NCBI GenBank assembly: GCA_023663945.1 | Contig: JAMPGL010000011.1 | Coordinates: forward strand, 20,159-84,158 | Reading direction: 5' to 3' | DNA: 64,000 bases | Source: Lachnospiraceae bacterium | GTDB lineage: Bacteria > Bacillota > Clostridia > Lachnospirales > Lachnospiraceae | Shown here: piece after piece, positions 17,914 through 26,622 of the stretch | How the letters are laid out: each line of letters begins with the position of its first letter | Numbering within the stretch: position 1 is the first letter of the stretch | Made by a program: the position numbers and the translations under genes | Notes under the pieces: generated by a model | Seen by the model: only the letters and a program-made list of their open reading frames with translations | What the model was told of the DNA's origin: nothing | Database searches by the model: none

Positions 17914-18312
17914 TTGCGGGTAATGCTTGATACCAACATTTTTATTTCCATGATTTTTTTCCCATCCCCACAAACAAGAGACCTGGCAAAAAGACTGGCA
18001 GACAATCACCAGATTGTAATATGCGATTATGTAATCGAGGAATTACGGCTTGTAACTGACCGAAAATTTCCGGCGAAGAGGCAGTTCCTTGACCATTTCT
18101 TTTTGGAACTTCCTTTTGAATTGGTCTACACACCGAAAACATTGAATTTAAATGAGTTTCCTGAAATGCGTGATACAAAGGACTCGCCTATATTGGCAAC
18201 AGCAATTATGGAGGGAATCGACGTATTTGTAACTGGTGATAAAGATTTTCTTGTTTTAGATGTGGAAATACCTGAAATTATCACAATGGCAGATTTTTTG
18301 GAACAATATTAA
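17914..18312 (+). CDS. PIN-domain toxin (COG1569-type)
   Basis: A 132-aa PIN ribonuclease-like protein. The acidic active-site positions are visible: MLDTN (Asp near 5), the Glu in YVIEELRLV (near 43), DTKDSPILATA (near 90-93) and VTGDKDFL (near 110-112). Members of this class act as RNases neutralised by the upstream AbrB-like protein. The start is TTG; starting at the first in-frame ATG would remove the beginning of the first strand. It forms a two-gene operon with the antitoxin. Confidence 0.87.
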   Translation: MRVMLDTNIFISMIFFPSPQTRDLAKRLADNHQIVICDYVIEELRLVTDRKFPAKRQFLDHFFLELPFELVYTPKTLNLNEFPEMRDTKDSPILATAIMEGIDVFVTGDKDFLVLDVEIPEIITMADFLEQY

Positions 18313-18357
18313 GAGAATCCACATCTGCTGAATCACAGCAGATATGGCTTCAAATTT

Positions 18358-18510
18358 TTACAGTTCCCCAACAAAATTATAAACAATCCGCACTTCCTGT
18401 GTCTTTATACCGTCAACCTTCTCCGGCTTGCCTATCAGTATGCGGTTAATCAGCCGGTTTAACACCGTTTCGTCAAGCCCCGTAATAGCGGCATACCGCT
18501 TGATTTGACG
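18358..18510 (-). pseudogene. C-terminal relic of a large serine recombinase
   Basis: Minus-strand reading gives about 50 in-frame residues (LDETVLNRLINRILIG, then KPEKVDGIKTQEVRIVYNFV) ending at a TAA at 18358. This resembles the C-terminal tail of TnpX-like large serine recombinases of clostridial mobilizable elements. No catalytic domain is present nearby. The rest of the gene-free stretch 18313-18905 holds other degenerate coding debris on the minus strand (for example around 18540-18720, with a frameshift) that I cannot identify. Confidence 0.55.
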
Positions 18511-18739
18511 CTAATACCTCTGTCCTTTACGGATTCAAATCCAGTTCCATAGTGCTTTCCCAGAACTTAACTATTTGATAAGCGTTATAGGTGAAACTGT
18601 CTGGAAAACAATCATTCCATCAAACGCTTCATTCGGAACAATCGTTGTTGTATATGCCGCTTTCATCATCTTTTGCATTCCTAGCAAGCTCACGTTTAGC
18701 GTAGTAATTGTCTGCTCGTTGCTCGTGGGAATCAATTCA

Positions 18740-18785
18740 GCTCAGGCGTTTTAGTTTTCATTCATCTTTGCAAATTTTGCCACCT
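18740..18785. repeat. Distal degenerate copy of the prfA 3' end
   Basis: Direct copy of the sequence spanning the prfA stop codon, differing from 19741-19786 at about six positions, all C-to-T or G-to-A on the plus strand. On the minus strand it still reads AKFAKMNEN-stop, matching the RF1 tail AKLARMNEN-stop. With 19719-19797 it brackets the RelB-PIN module. Confidence 0.75.
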
Positions 18786-18905
18786 AAATGTAAAGAAAAA
18801 GAACATCATGCAAAAGAATTTAACAATTGCAATAATATAGCATTTTGGTTTATATTTAATCACATAAGAAAAACAAGTTTACCAGTTATCGGCATTCGAA
18901 AATAT

Positions 18906-19316
18906 TCAGATTTCTATGATTTCCATCATTTCCATTGGCGTAACAATAAAGTCCCTAATCGGATAATGTTTCTGATTCCCCGTCACTAAATACGCATTAT
19001 CATTCCTCTTTTCCATAGCCACCTCATAAAATATCAAATCATCCATATCAACAAGGATTTCTCCCATAGGCTGTGGAAAAACCTCCATGCCAAATTCTTT
19101 AACTGCCATAAGTATCTTCTGTATGGACTTCTCTTGAAATTGAAATTTATCTCTATGAAGCACCTCATCATATTCAGCCAAAATCTCATTATGATACAGC
19201 GGCACAATCCTGCCATCAAGAATCGCCCGCAACACTTTTACCGTTGCGGCATCGCTATTTTTCGACAGAAGGGCAGATATAAATACATTTGTGTCTATTA
19301 CTGCATAATATATCAT
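18906..19316 (-). CDS. PIN-domain toxin paired with RelB-like antitoxin
   Basis: A 136-aa PIN-fold protein, with VIDTNVFISALLSKN at residues about 5-19, NEILAEYDEVL near 55-65, DMDDLIFYEVA near 93-103 and LVTGNQKHYP near 113-122. In the last motif the usual GD-x-D is GNQKH, so the fourth acidic position is changed. It starts 4 bp after the antitoxin stop, with AGAGGT upstream of the ATG. This pairing of a RelB/DinJ antitoxin with a PIN toxin is common in Clostridia. RNase activity is inferred from the family. Confidence 0.85.
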   Translation of the reverse strand: MIYYAVIDTNVFISALLSKNSDAATVKVLRAILDGRIVPLYHNEILAEYDEVLHRDKFQFQEKSIQKILMAVKEFGMEVFPQPMGEILVDMDDLIFYEVAMEKRNDNAYLVTGNQKHYPIRDFIVTPMEMMEIIEI

Positions 19317-19320
19317 GTCA

Positions 19321-19620
19321 TTACCTCTTTTTTCTTTCTGCTCTTGCCGCCGATATTTCTGCATTGATTTCTTCCAGTGTCATCTCTGGAAGATTACTTG
19401 CCTGCGCCCGTAGTTCTTCAAAAGCTCTCATTGCTTCAGCTCTTGTAACCGTATTCTCTGGAAGTCTTACATCGAATGGAACGCCTTTGACTATTTTGCT
19501 TTTATTCATAAACATACGCAATGCTGTAGGTAAGTCCATCCCAAGAGATTCGTAGATTTCTGTCACTTCCTGTTTTAATGCCTTATCTGCACGGAACTGA
19601 ATCAATACTTGTTCTGCCAT
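19321..19620 (-). CDS. RelB/DinJ-family antitoxin
   Basis: A 99-aa protein with an N-terminal ribbon-helix-helix region (QVLIQFRADKALKQEVTEIY, then SLGMDLPTALRMFMNKS) typical of RelB/DinJ antitoxins, and a charged C-terminal helix (AEISAARAERKKR) expected to bind the toxin. The ATG at 19620 follows ACGGAGGT; the longer ORF reading upstream is not supported. Operon with the PIN toxin; the pair is bracketed by copies of the prfA end. Confidence 0.88.
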   Translation of the reverse strand: MAEQVLIQFRADKALKQEVTEIYESLGMDLPTALRMFMNKSKIVKGVPFDVRLPENTVTRAEAMRAFEELRAQASNLPEMTLEEINAEISAARAERKKR

Positions 19621-19718
19621 AATATACCTCCGTTCTACTTCATAGCGTAGTTGTTTTGCAGTTGTTTTTAATACTATTATATGCTTGATTTCAAATTCTA
19701 TCAAGATGAACACAAGAA

Positions 19719-19849
19719 TTTCGCCGCCTTGATCTTAGCAGCTCAGGCGTTCTAGTTCTCATTCATCCTTGCAAGCTTTGCCGCCTTGATCTTAGCAGCT
19801 CAGGCGTTCTAGTTCTCATTCATCCTTGCAAGTTTCGCCGCCTGATCTG
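19719..19849. repeat. 57-bp tandem duplication of the prfA 3' end
   Basis: The last codons and stop of prfA (copy 1, 19798-19849) are followed by a second copy (19741-19797) at exactly 57-bp spacing and a third partial copy (19719-19740). The first 35 bp of copies 1 and 2 are identical. Copy 2 on the minus strand reads [14 protein letters not shown] then TAG. Confidence 0.9.
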
Positions 19850-20885
19850 CGGCGATGCAGGCGTCAATAATCTCCTGAATATCCCCATTCATGACCTTAT
19901 CCAGCTTGTATATCGTTAATCCGATGCGGTGGTCTGTCACGCGCCCCTGAGGGAAGTTGTAAGTACGAATCTTCTCAGAGCGGTCTCCGGTGCCGATCTG
20001 GCTCCTCCGAAGCTCCGCCTCCGCGTCGTGACGCTGCTGCTGCTGAATATCGTAAAGCTTTGCTTTCAGCAAGGCAAATGCCTTTGCCTTGTTTTGAAGC
20101 TGGGATTTTTCTGTCTGGCTGTATACCACAATTCCAGTGGGATAATGGGTAAGGCGCACCGCAGAGTCGGTGGTGTTAACGCACTGCCCTCCGTTTCCGG
20201 AAGCACGCATAACGTCAATACGAATATCCTTTTCATCAATTACAATATCAATATCCTCATCCACTTCGGGCATCACTGCCACGCTGATGGTCGAGGTGTG
20301 AATGCGCCCGCCGGACTCTGTCTCCGGCACACGCTGTACACGGTGCACGCCGCTCTCATATTTTAGTCTGGAATAAGCACCCTGTCCGGAAATCATAAAG
20401 TTCACTTCCTTCATGCCTCCGATTCCAATCTCGTCCACGTTCATGGTCTCTACCTTCCAGCGCTGTCCCTCCGCATAATGAACATACAGCCGGTACATTT
20501 CTGCCGCAAATAAAGCCGCCTCGTCACCGCCTGCTCCTGCACGGATTTCCACAATAACGTTTTTGTCATCATTGGGATCCTTGGGAAGAAGCAGAATCTT
20601 CATCTCCTGTTCCAGCTCCTCAATGCGCTTTTTGCCCGCATTCAGCTCCTCCTTCAGCATTTCGCGCATGTCTTCATCGGATTCCTCATCCAGCATGACA
20701 AGAGAATCTTCCACATCCTGTTTTGTCTTTTTGTACTCTTTGTACGCCTCCACAATCGGGGTCAAATCGCTCTGCTCTTTCATCAGTCTGCGAAACCGTT
20801 CCTGATTGTTGGTCACATCGGGTTCGCCAAGCGCCCCCATAATCTCCTCAAAGCGGATCAAAAGATCCTCCAATTTGTCAAACAC
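19809..20885 (-). CDS. prfA: Peptide chain release factor 1
   Basis: A 358-aa class I release factor reading UAA and UAG. The GGQ peptidyl-tRNA hydrolysis motif is in [18 protein letters not shown] (about residues 228-245); its Gln is the substrate of PrmC, encoded immediately upstream. Length matches RF1. It is the last gene of the rpmE-DUF1385-prmC-prfA block on the minus strand. Its 3' end has been duplicated downstream (see 19719-19849), leaving this reading frame intact with a normal LARMNEN tail. Confidence 0.96.
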   Translation of the reverse strand: MFDKLEDLLIRFEEIMGALGEPDVTNNQERFRRLMKEQSDLTPIVEAYKEYKKTKQDVEDSLVMLDEESDEDMREMLKEELNAGKKRIEELEQEMKILLLPKDPNDDKNVIVEIRAGAGGDEAALFAAEMYRLYVHYAEGQRWKVETMNVDEIGIGGMKEVNFMISGQGAYSRLKYESGVHRVQRVPETESGGRIHTSTISVAVMPEVDEDIDIVIDEKDIRIDVMRASGNGGQCVNTTDSAVRLTHYPTGIVVYSQTEKSQLQNKAKAFALLKAKLYDIQQQQRHDAEAELRRSQIGTGDRSEKIRTYNFPQGRVTDHRIGLTIYKLDKVMNGDIQEIIDACIAADQAAKLARMNEN

Positions 20886-20973
20886 GTTAATCCCTTACCT
20901 TTCTGACAGCCACTGTCAAATAATAATCAGTATTTATGCAAATTATTTCATTATATTCTATGTTTTTGAAATA

Positions 20974-21810
20974 CTAGATTTTGGAAAATCTTCCATAAAC
21001 TACCCGGTCAAGCCCTGCTAAATCCTTGCACACCGTCACATCCCGGTAACCGGCATCTCCCATATATGCCGAAACCTGTCCTGCCTGATCAGCTCCAATC
21101 TCCAAAAAGAGCATTCCTCCAAAGTGCAGATGCGCACCTGCCTGAGCAATAATTTGGCGGTAAAAGGCAAGACCGTCTTCTCCGCCGTCAAGCGCCATCA
21201 TCGGGTCATGATCCCGGACCTCCTCCATCAGCCCCAGAATATCACCGCTTGGGATATAGGGCGGATTAGATACGATAACCTCGTACTTTCCCTCAATCCT
21301 TTCAAAAAGGTCACTACAGACAAACTCCGCTTCAAGCCCCAACCGGTAGGCATTCTCCTCCGCGATCCTAAGAGCCTCTTTTGACAAATCGGAGCCAGTT
21401 CCCGCACAGTCATTTGAATATTTAAGAAGGCTCAAAAGAATACAGCCGGAACCGGTACACAAATCCAGTATCCGCATTCCGTCGTGCAAAAACCGCATGA
21501 CCTCCTCCACCAGCGTTTCCGTATCCTGCCGGGGTATCAGAACATCCGGAGACACCTTGAATTTAAGTCCCATAAATTCCTGATAACCGATAATGTGCTG
21601 CAGCGGAACATGACGGCTTCTCTGTTCGATATAGTTTACATAACATTCCTTCTGCTGTTCTGTGACCAAATAATCACCATGGGCTAACAGGGTGTTCTGA
21701 TCAGTATCACACACCGCTTCCAAAAGAAGCCTTGCATCCAGCAAAGCTTCCTCAATTCCCGCCTTCTGCAGACGCTCCGCGCCCATGCGGTAGATAGCTG
21801 CATACTCCAT
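20974..21810 (-). CDS. prmC: Release factor glutamine methyltransferase
   Basis: A 278-aa SAM-dependent methyltransferase that N5-methylates the glutamine of the release-factor GGQ motif. An N-terminal helical domain (residues about 1-80) precedes a Rossmann fold with LDLCTGSGCILLSL (SAM loop, about 114-127) and the NPPYIP catalytic motif (about 180-185). Its ATG follows directly after the TAA of the DUF1385 gene. prfA, its substrate's gene, lies 88 bp downstream. Confidence 0.95.
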   Translation of the reverse strand: MEYAAIYRMGAERLQKAGIEEALLDARLLLEAVCDTDQNTLLAHGDYLVTEQQKECYVNYIEQRSRHVPLQHIIGYQEFMGLKFKVSPDVLIPRQDTETLVEEVMRFLHDGMRILDLCTGSGCILLSLLKYSNDCAGTGSDLSKEALRIAEENAYRLGLEAEFVCSDLFERIEGKYEVIVSNPPYIPSGDILGLMEEVRDHDPMMALDGGEDGLAFYRQIIAQAGAHLHFGGMLFLEIGADQAGQVSAYMGDAGYRDVTVCKDLAGLDRVVYGRFSKI

Positions 21811-22830
21811 TTATTCATCCTCATCCGCTGTTTCAGCAGAAGCATCCTCTCTCATCCATGACTCTTCGTATCCAAAATTTTCCTTTAAATATACTTTCCA
21901 GTCAAACACCGCCTCCACGGATTTAATGGCAACCTCCGCCATACTCTCATCCGGCTCCTTGGTGGTCAACCGCTGTAAAAACATTCCGGGCGCTGAAATA
22001 ATGCGCACAAAAATATTATCCGTCCTCCCTGCAAGCCGGATAATCTCGTAAGAAATTCCGGCAATCACCGGGATCAGCAGGATTCGCAAAGCCAGCTTAA
22101 GCGCCGGATTATCCACCCGGATAAAGAAAAACAAAATGATGCTCACAAACATAACAAAGAACAAAAAACTGGTTCCGCATCTCTTATGAATACGGGAGCT
22201 GCGCATCACATTGTACACCGTGAGCGGTCTTCCTTTTTCAATGCAGTTAATGCATTTATGTTCCGCCCCGTGATACTGATACAGCCTGTGAATATCTTTC
22301 ATCAAACTGATTCCCACCACATAAGCAAAAAAGATTATGATACGGATAGCGCCCTCCAAAATCGCCAAAAGAGAAGCGTTTCGAATATGCTCCGAAAGCA
22401 GCGACGACAAAAAGAAGGGCAGAAGGATAAAGATTCCTACGGCAAGCACAACCGAAATCACCGTGGTAATTCCCATCAGGATGTTTTCGCCTCTGCCGCC
22501 TGACACTTTATCTAATGCTTTATCAAGCACCGTCTCCTTTGCCTCCTCATCTTCATAAAAAGATGCTGAATAGTTCAGCGTTTTCACTCCGATGCGCAGA
22601 GAGTCAATAAAGTTAAATACGCCTCTGATAAAGGGAATCTTGGTAATCTTACTGTCGTGGAAACAGCCGTGGAAAACATCTACCTCCACCTCGATCTCTC
22701 CATCCGGCTTTCTCACCGCCACCGCATAATCGTCTTTATTCCGCATCATTACGCCCTCTAAGACCGCCTGGCCGCCGATTCCCGAGGAGCGGCTGGAACG
22801 ATTGGAGCGATTGATTTTTTTCTTTTTCAT
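21811..22830 (-). CDS. DUF1385 (YqhQ-like) membrane protein
   Basis: A 339-aa membrane protein. A basic, Ser/Arg-rich N-terminus leads into GIGGQAVLEGVMMRN (about residues 17-31), the DUF1385 signature; four to five hydrophobic helices follow between residues 110 and 265, with YHGAEHKCINCIE (about 187-199), a His/Cys-rich loop that could bind metal. The C-terminal tail is acidic. Function unknown. The gene sits between rpmE and prmC, a placement I recall as common in Firmicutes, and is fused end-to-start with prmC. Confidence 0.88.
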   Translation of the reverse strand: MKKKKINRSNRSSRSSGIGGQAVLEGVMMRNKDDYAVAVRKPDGEIEVEVDVFHGCFHDSKITKIPFIRGVFNFIDSLRIGVKTLNYSASFYEDEEAKETVLDKALDKVSGGRGENILMGITTVISVVLAVGIFILLPFFLSSLLSEHIRNASLLAILEGAIRIIIFFAYVVGISLMKDIHRLYQYHGAEHKCINCIEKGRPLTVYNVMRSSRIHKRCGTSFLFFVMFVSIILFFFIRVDNPALKLALRILLIPVIAGISYEIIRLAGRTDNIFVRIISAPGMFLQRLTTKEPDESMAEVAIKSVEAVFDWKVYLKENFGYEESWMREDASAETADEDE

Positions 22831-22907
22831 ATGTTATTTGCCTTTCTAAATACTGTCAAAGAGAGCGCCGAATAATGGTGCGCGCCGATTGTCTGACTAA
22901 TATTATG

Positions 22908-22936
22908 AAAGGTTGAGATGTAACACCTCAACCTTT
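22908..22936 (-). terminator. Hairpin after rpmE
   Basis: AAAGGTTGAG and CTCAACCTTT form a perfect 10-bp stem just downstream of the rpmE stop. The U-tract on the minus strand is short, so read-through into the DUF1385 gene is plausible. Confidence 0.55.
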
Positions 22937-22946
22937 TCGTGCATAA

Positions 22947-23153
22947 CTATTTGCTTACTACGCCGTACTTTCTGTTGAACTTGTCAATACGTCCGTCCGC
23001 TCTTGCCGCCTTCTGCTGACCTGTGTAGAATGGATGGCACTTAGAACAAACTTCAACGTGAATATCCTGTTTGGTTGAACCTGTTACAAATGTATTGCCA
23101 CAGTTGCAAGTTACGGTTGCCTGATAAAACTCAGGATGGATTCCTTCTTTCAT
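22947..23153 (-). CDS. rpmE: 50S ribosomal protein L31
   Basis: A 68-aa L31 of the zinc-binding (C+) type, with CNCGN near residues 16-20 and [10 protein letters not shown] near 36-45 supplying four cysteines. The ATG at 23153 is chosen because it gives the canonical MKEGIHP N-terminus; AAAGGAG is 12 bases upstream, a rather long spacing. It has its own promoter at 23279-23307 and a leader of about 120 nt. Confidence 0.95.
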   Translation of the reverse strand: MKEGIHPEFYQATVTCNCGNTFVTGSTKQDIHVEVCSKCHPFYTGQQKAARADGRIDKFNRKYGVVSK

Positions 23154-23278
23154 TTTAAAAATATGCTCCTTTCTCTGTCTCAAAATTTGCATTCGATAAT
23201 TTTCGGTTATGGTTTAACTCCATCAACCTCTCTATAAGTCAATTAAAATAACTACGTTTCGCCCGAAACAGCTTTTTA

Positions 23279-23307
23279 ATTGTATCACAGGCTATCCTAT
23301 GTTGCAA
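23279..23307 (-). promoter_or_regulatory. rpmE promoter
   Basis: On the minus strand TTGCAA and TACAAT with a 17-bp spacer, about 125 bp upstream of rpmE. It lies between rho and rpmE. Confidence 0.7.
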
Positions 23308-23332
23308 GCCCTTTTTACAATTTTAAAAGAAA

Positions 23333-24829
23333 TTACAGCCACTTAATCTTTTTCACCATATGGACAAATTCCTGATTATTTCTGGTTCTTGCGAACATAT
23401 CCAGAATCTTGTCCACAGCCTCCTCCGGCTTCATGCCGTTTAATGCCTTCCGGATAATATTGATGGCTTCCAGCTCATCCGGCGCCAGTAAAAGATCCTC
23501 TCTTCTGGTGCTTGACTTGGGTATGTCAATTGCCGGAAAGACTCTCTTTTCGGAAAGCTTGCGGTCCAGAACAAGTTCCATGTTGCCGGTTCCTTTAAAT
23601 TCCTCGTAAACCACGTCATCCATCTTGCTTCCGGTCTCTACCAGCGCCGTTGCAAGTATGGTCAGGGAACCGCCCTCACGCATATTTCTAGCCGCACCAA
23701 AGAACCGCTTCGGCATATGAAGCGCCGCCGGATCAAGACCGCCGGATAAGGTACGTCCGCTGGGGGGAACCGTCTGATTGTAAGCTCTGGTTAATCTGGT
23801 AATGCTGTCAATCAATATCATAACGTCCTTTTGGTGTTCTACCAGACGCTTACCTCTCTCAATTACCATCTCGGAAACTCTCTTATGATGCTCAGGGAGT
23901 TCATCAAAGGTGGAATAAATCACTTCCACATTCGGACCTTCAATGGCTTCCTTAATGTCGGTAACTTCCTCAGGACGCTCATCAATAAGCAGAATAATCA
24001 AATGAACTTCCGGCGAATTGCGCTTAACGGACTGCGCCACTGCCTTAAGCAGCGTTGTCTTACCTGCCTTGGGGGGAGATACGATCATACCTCTCTGTCC
24101 CTTTCCGACCGGGCTGAGCAGATCCATGATACGCATTGCCACACTTGCGCCGGGCATTTCCAAATGAAGCCTTTCATTGGGGAAAATAGGCGTCATGTCC
24201 TCAAAATTTCTTCTTTTGGCGGCCTCCTCCGGCGTATATCCGTTGATGGTCTTAACATAAAGGAGCGCCGCAAATTTCTCTCCCTGAGTTCTCACTCTCG
24301 TGTTTCCCACGAGAATGTCTCCTGTTTTTAATCCAAATCTTCTGATCTGGCTGGGCGCCACATACACATCATGATCTCCGGGAAGATAATTGGCACAGCG
24401 TATAAAGCCGTATCCATCGGGCATAACCTCCAAAATGCCATCGGCTGTGATTCCGCTGTCAAGCTCTGCCGGATACTTGTCCTCTTCGCTCTTAGCCTCC
24501 TCCGTCCGGCTCTCCTGACGTTCATTTTGGGTCTCCTGACGCTCCTTAGACGCCAGTGCTTCTGCCTTGTCGCCAGCCTCCGCACTGCGTCCCTCAGAAC
24601 GCTCGCCCTTTCCTGCCGGACGCTCCGCCCTCCTGCCGTCCGCTCTGGGAGCCTTCTCCATGACTCCCTTGGGCTGCACGCTCTTTCCTTCCGCCTTGTC
24701 CTTCTCATCCTCTGCAAGCATCAGCTCGACAAGCTCCGCCTTTTTCATCGTCGAAGTGCCTTTCAGTCCTCTTGCCTTTGCGATTGCCTTCAAATCGGCA
24801 AGTCCTAAAGACTCGTATTTTTCTCTCAT
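23333..24829 (-). CDS. rho: Transcription termination factor Rho
   Basis: A 498-aa RNA-dependent helicase that ends transcription. An N-terminal SAP-like helical segment ([20 protein letters not shown]) is followed by an inserted, highly charged, low-complexity linker (about residues 45-125) common in clostridial and actinobacterial Rho. Next come the cold-shock RNA-binding domain ([13 protein letters not shown]) and the hexameric ATPase with Walker [14 protein letters not shown] (about 250-262) and Walker [12 protein letters not shown]. The ATG at 24829 precedes the conserved N-terminus; the ORF start at 24916 lacks support. Confidence 0.96.
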   Translation of the reverse strand: MREKYESLGLADLKAIAKARGLKGTSTMKKAELVELMLAEDEKDKAEGKSVQPKGVMEKAPRADGRRAERPAGKGERSEGRSAEAGDKAEALASKERQETQNERQESRTEEAKSEEDKYPAELDSGITADGILEVMPDGYGFIRCANYLPGDHDVYVAPSQIRRFGLKTGDILVGNTRVRTQGEKFAALLYVKTINGYTPEEAAKRRNFEDMTPIFPNERLHLEMPGASVAMRIMDLLSPVGKGQRGMIVSPPKAGKTTLLKAVAQSVKRNSPEVHLIILLIDERPEEVTDIKEAIEGPNVEVIYSTFDELPEHHKRVSEMVIERGKRLVEHQKDVMILIDSITRLTRAYNQTVPPSGRTLSGGLDPAALHMPKRFFGAARNMREGGSLTILATALVETGSKMDDVVYEEFKGTGNMELVLDRKLSEKRVFPAIDIPKSSTRREDLLLAPDELEAINIIRKALNGMKPEEAVDKILDMFARTRNNQEFVHMVKKIKWL

Positions 24830-24990
24830 AAAATGTAACCATACCTTTCTATTATAAATAATCAAATTCTGCACAAAAAATAATTTTTCTTTTGGGAAAA
24901 ATATACGATCTGTCATTTGAAATGTTTACAAAGGATATTATACAACATATTTATCAAAATAGAAAGCATTTTTTTAAATTTTTTATTATA

Positions 24991-25064
24991 CAGCAATTCA
25001 GCCTTGCAGGAACGGAACATGACACGGAACTTTCCCGTTGCCCGAAACTGCAAGGCTAAGCTGT
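24991..25064 (-). terminator. Large hairpin after the symporter gene
   Basis: AGCCTTGCAG (25000) and CTGCAAGGCT (25048) form a perfect 10-bp stem, extended outward by CAGCAATTC/AAGCTGTT-type pairing, with an inner AACGG/CCGTT pair. The minus strand continues into AT-rich sequence. It would end the acyl-CoA synthetase-symporter transcript. Confidence 0.65.
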
Positions 25065-25069
25065 TATAC

Positions 25070-26608
25070 TTAATCGCTTAAAGATCTCTTTACCGAAACC
25101 TCAATCTTCTTATTATAACAGGAGAAGGTATCCTCCACCCATTTCTGATCCGGCTTCGGGGTCAGAAGACTCACCACCGGAACAATCACAAGCCCTGCCA
25201 GCATTGCAAACGCACCTGCGTTGATGGGCGACTGTAATAATACCGGGAAACTGCTCCTCGCCAGCATATTTAAAATCATAAATCCCGCTCCAAAAACAAA
25301 GCTTACATAGCATGCCGCCTTGGTTGTCCTTTTCCAGTATAGCCCATAAAGGAACGGCGCCAAAAATGCCCCCGCAAGCGCTCCCCAGGAAACGCCCATA
25401 AGCTGAGCAATAAAGGTAATATTGCTTTTATACTGTATCCCTGCAATCACTGCGGAAATAGCTATAAACACCACAATCAGCACCCGCATGATCAGCACCT
25501 GTCTTTTTTCATCCATGTCCTTAATCACATGCCCTTTGAGCACGTCCAATGTCAATGTGGAACTGGACGCCATAACTAAGGAAGACAGGGTTGACATGGA
25601 AGCCGAAAGCACCAGAATCACTACCAGGCCGATTAAAATCGGTGAAAGCCCGGAAAGCATAGTGGGAATCACAGAGTCATATCCGTTTGCCGCAATATCA
25701 ATCTGGTCGGAGAATAATCTTCCGAAACCGCCAAGGAAATAGCATCCGCCGGAAACCACTACCGCAAAAAGCGTGGAAATAATGGTTCCCTTTTTGATGG
25801 ATTCCTCACTCTTAATGGCGTAAAATTTTTGAACCATCTGAGGCAGTCCCCAAGTGCCCAGCGAAGTCAAAATAACGACCCCGAGAAGATTCAGCGGATC
25901 CGGTCCAAAGAAGGAAGCAAATACGCCCGGCTGTGTGGAAACCGTCTCATCCTGAATGGAAGCAAGCCCGTTCAGCGCCTCCATGAACCCTCCGTTGGTC
26001 TTCAGCACTGCCGCAATGACTATCACAATTCCTACCAGCATAATCATTCCCTGCAAAAAGTCATTGATTGCGGTTGCCATATAGCCTCCGGCAATTACAT
26101 AAATTCCCGTCAAAACTGCCATTGCCACAATACATACGGTATAGTCAATGTCAAACGCCATCCCAAACAGGCGGGACAATCCGTTATATAAGGAAGCCGT
26201 ATAAGGAATCAGAAAAATAAATACGATGACTGACGCGCAGATTTTAAGCCCCTTTGACTGAAATCTGGTTCCAAAAAACTCCGGCATTGTGGCACTGTCC
26301 AAATGCTGGGTCATGACTCTGGTTCTTCTTCCCAAAATCACCCATGCCAACATAGAGCCGATCAGCGCATTTCCAATGCCAATCCAAGTGGATGCAATTC
26401 CATATTTCCATCCAAACTGTCCTGCATATCCTACAAAGATTACCGCTGAAAAGTAAGAAGTTCCATAGGCAAAAGCGGTAAGCCAGGGGCCTACGCTTCT
26501 CCCTCCCAAAACGAACCCGTTTACATCGGTAGCGTGTTTTCTACAGTAAAATCCAATGCCGACCATAGCACCGAAAAATACCAGTAACATTAAGATTTTG
26601 ATAATCAT
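25070..26608 (-). CDS. Sodium:solute symporter (SSS family)
   Basis: A 512-aa membrane transporter with about 13 helices. FVLGGRSVGPWLTAFAYGTSYFSA (about residues 32-55) and the stretch near 315-345 rich in small residues (LSASMSTLSSLVMASSS) match the SSS core, where the latter contributes to sodium binding. Relatives carry proline, pantothenate, acetate or other carboxylates. It follows an acyl-CoA synthetase gene by 14 bp, so uptake of a carboxylic acid destined for CoA activation is the simplest reading (inference). Confidence 0.9.
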   Translation of the reverse strand: MIIKILMLLVFFGAMVGIGFYCRKHATDVNGFVLGGRSVGPWLTAFAYGTSYFSAVIFVGYAGQFGWKYGIASTWIGIGNALIGSMLAWVILGRRTRVMTQHLDSATMPEFFGTRFQSKGLKICASVIVFIFLIPYTASLYNGLSRLFGMAFDIDYTVCIVAMAVLTGIYVIAGGYMATAINDFLQGMIMLVGIVIVIAAVLKTNGGFMEALNGLASIQDETVSTQPGVFASFFGPDPLNLLGVVILTSLGTWGLPQMVQKFYAIKSEESIKKGTIISTLFAVVVSGGCYFLGGFGRLFSDQIDIAANGYDSVIPTMLSGLSPILIGLVVILVLSASMSTLSSLVMASSSTLTLDVLKGHVIKDMDEKRQVLIMRVLIVVFIAISAVIAGIQYKSNITFIAQLMGVSWGALAGAFLAPFLYGLYWKRTTKAACYVSFVFGAGFMILNMLARSSFPVLLQSPINAGAFAMLAGLVIVPVVSLLTPKPDQKWVEDTFSCYNKKIEVSVKRSLSD

Positions 26609-26622
26609 TTTCTTTTCTCCTT

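Noticed and set aside
18540-18740. Possible gene remnant with ELARNAKDDES and FWESTMELDLNP readings
   Set aside because: Minus-strand frames are broken and match nothing I can name; mentioned only as debris beside the recombinase relic.
22831-22946. Small RNA between DUF1385 and rpmE
   Set aside because: Only one simple hairpin is visible, explained as a terminator or attenuator.
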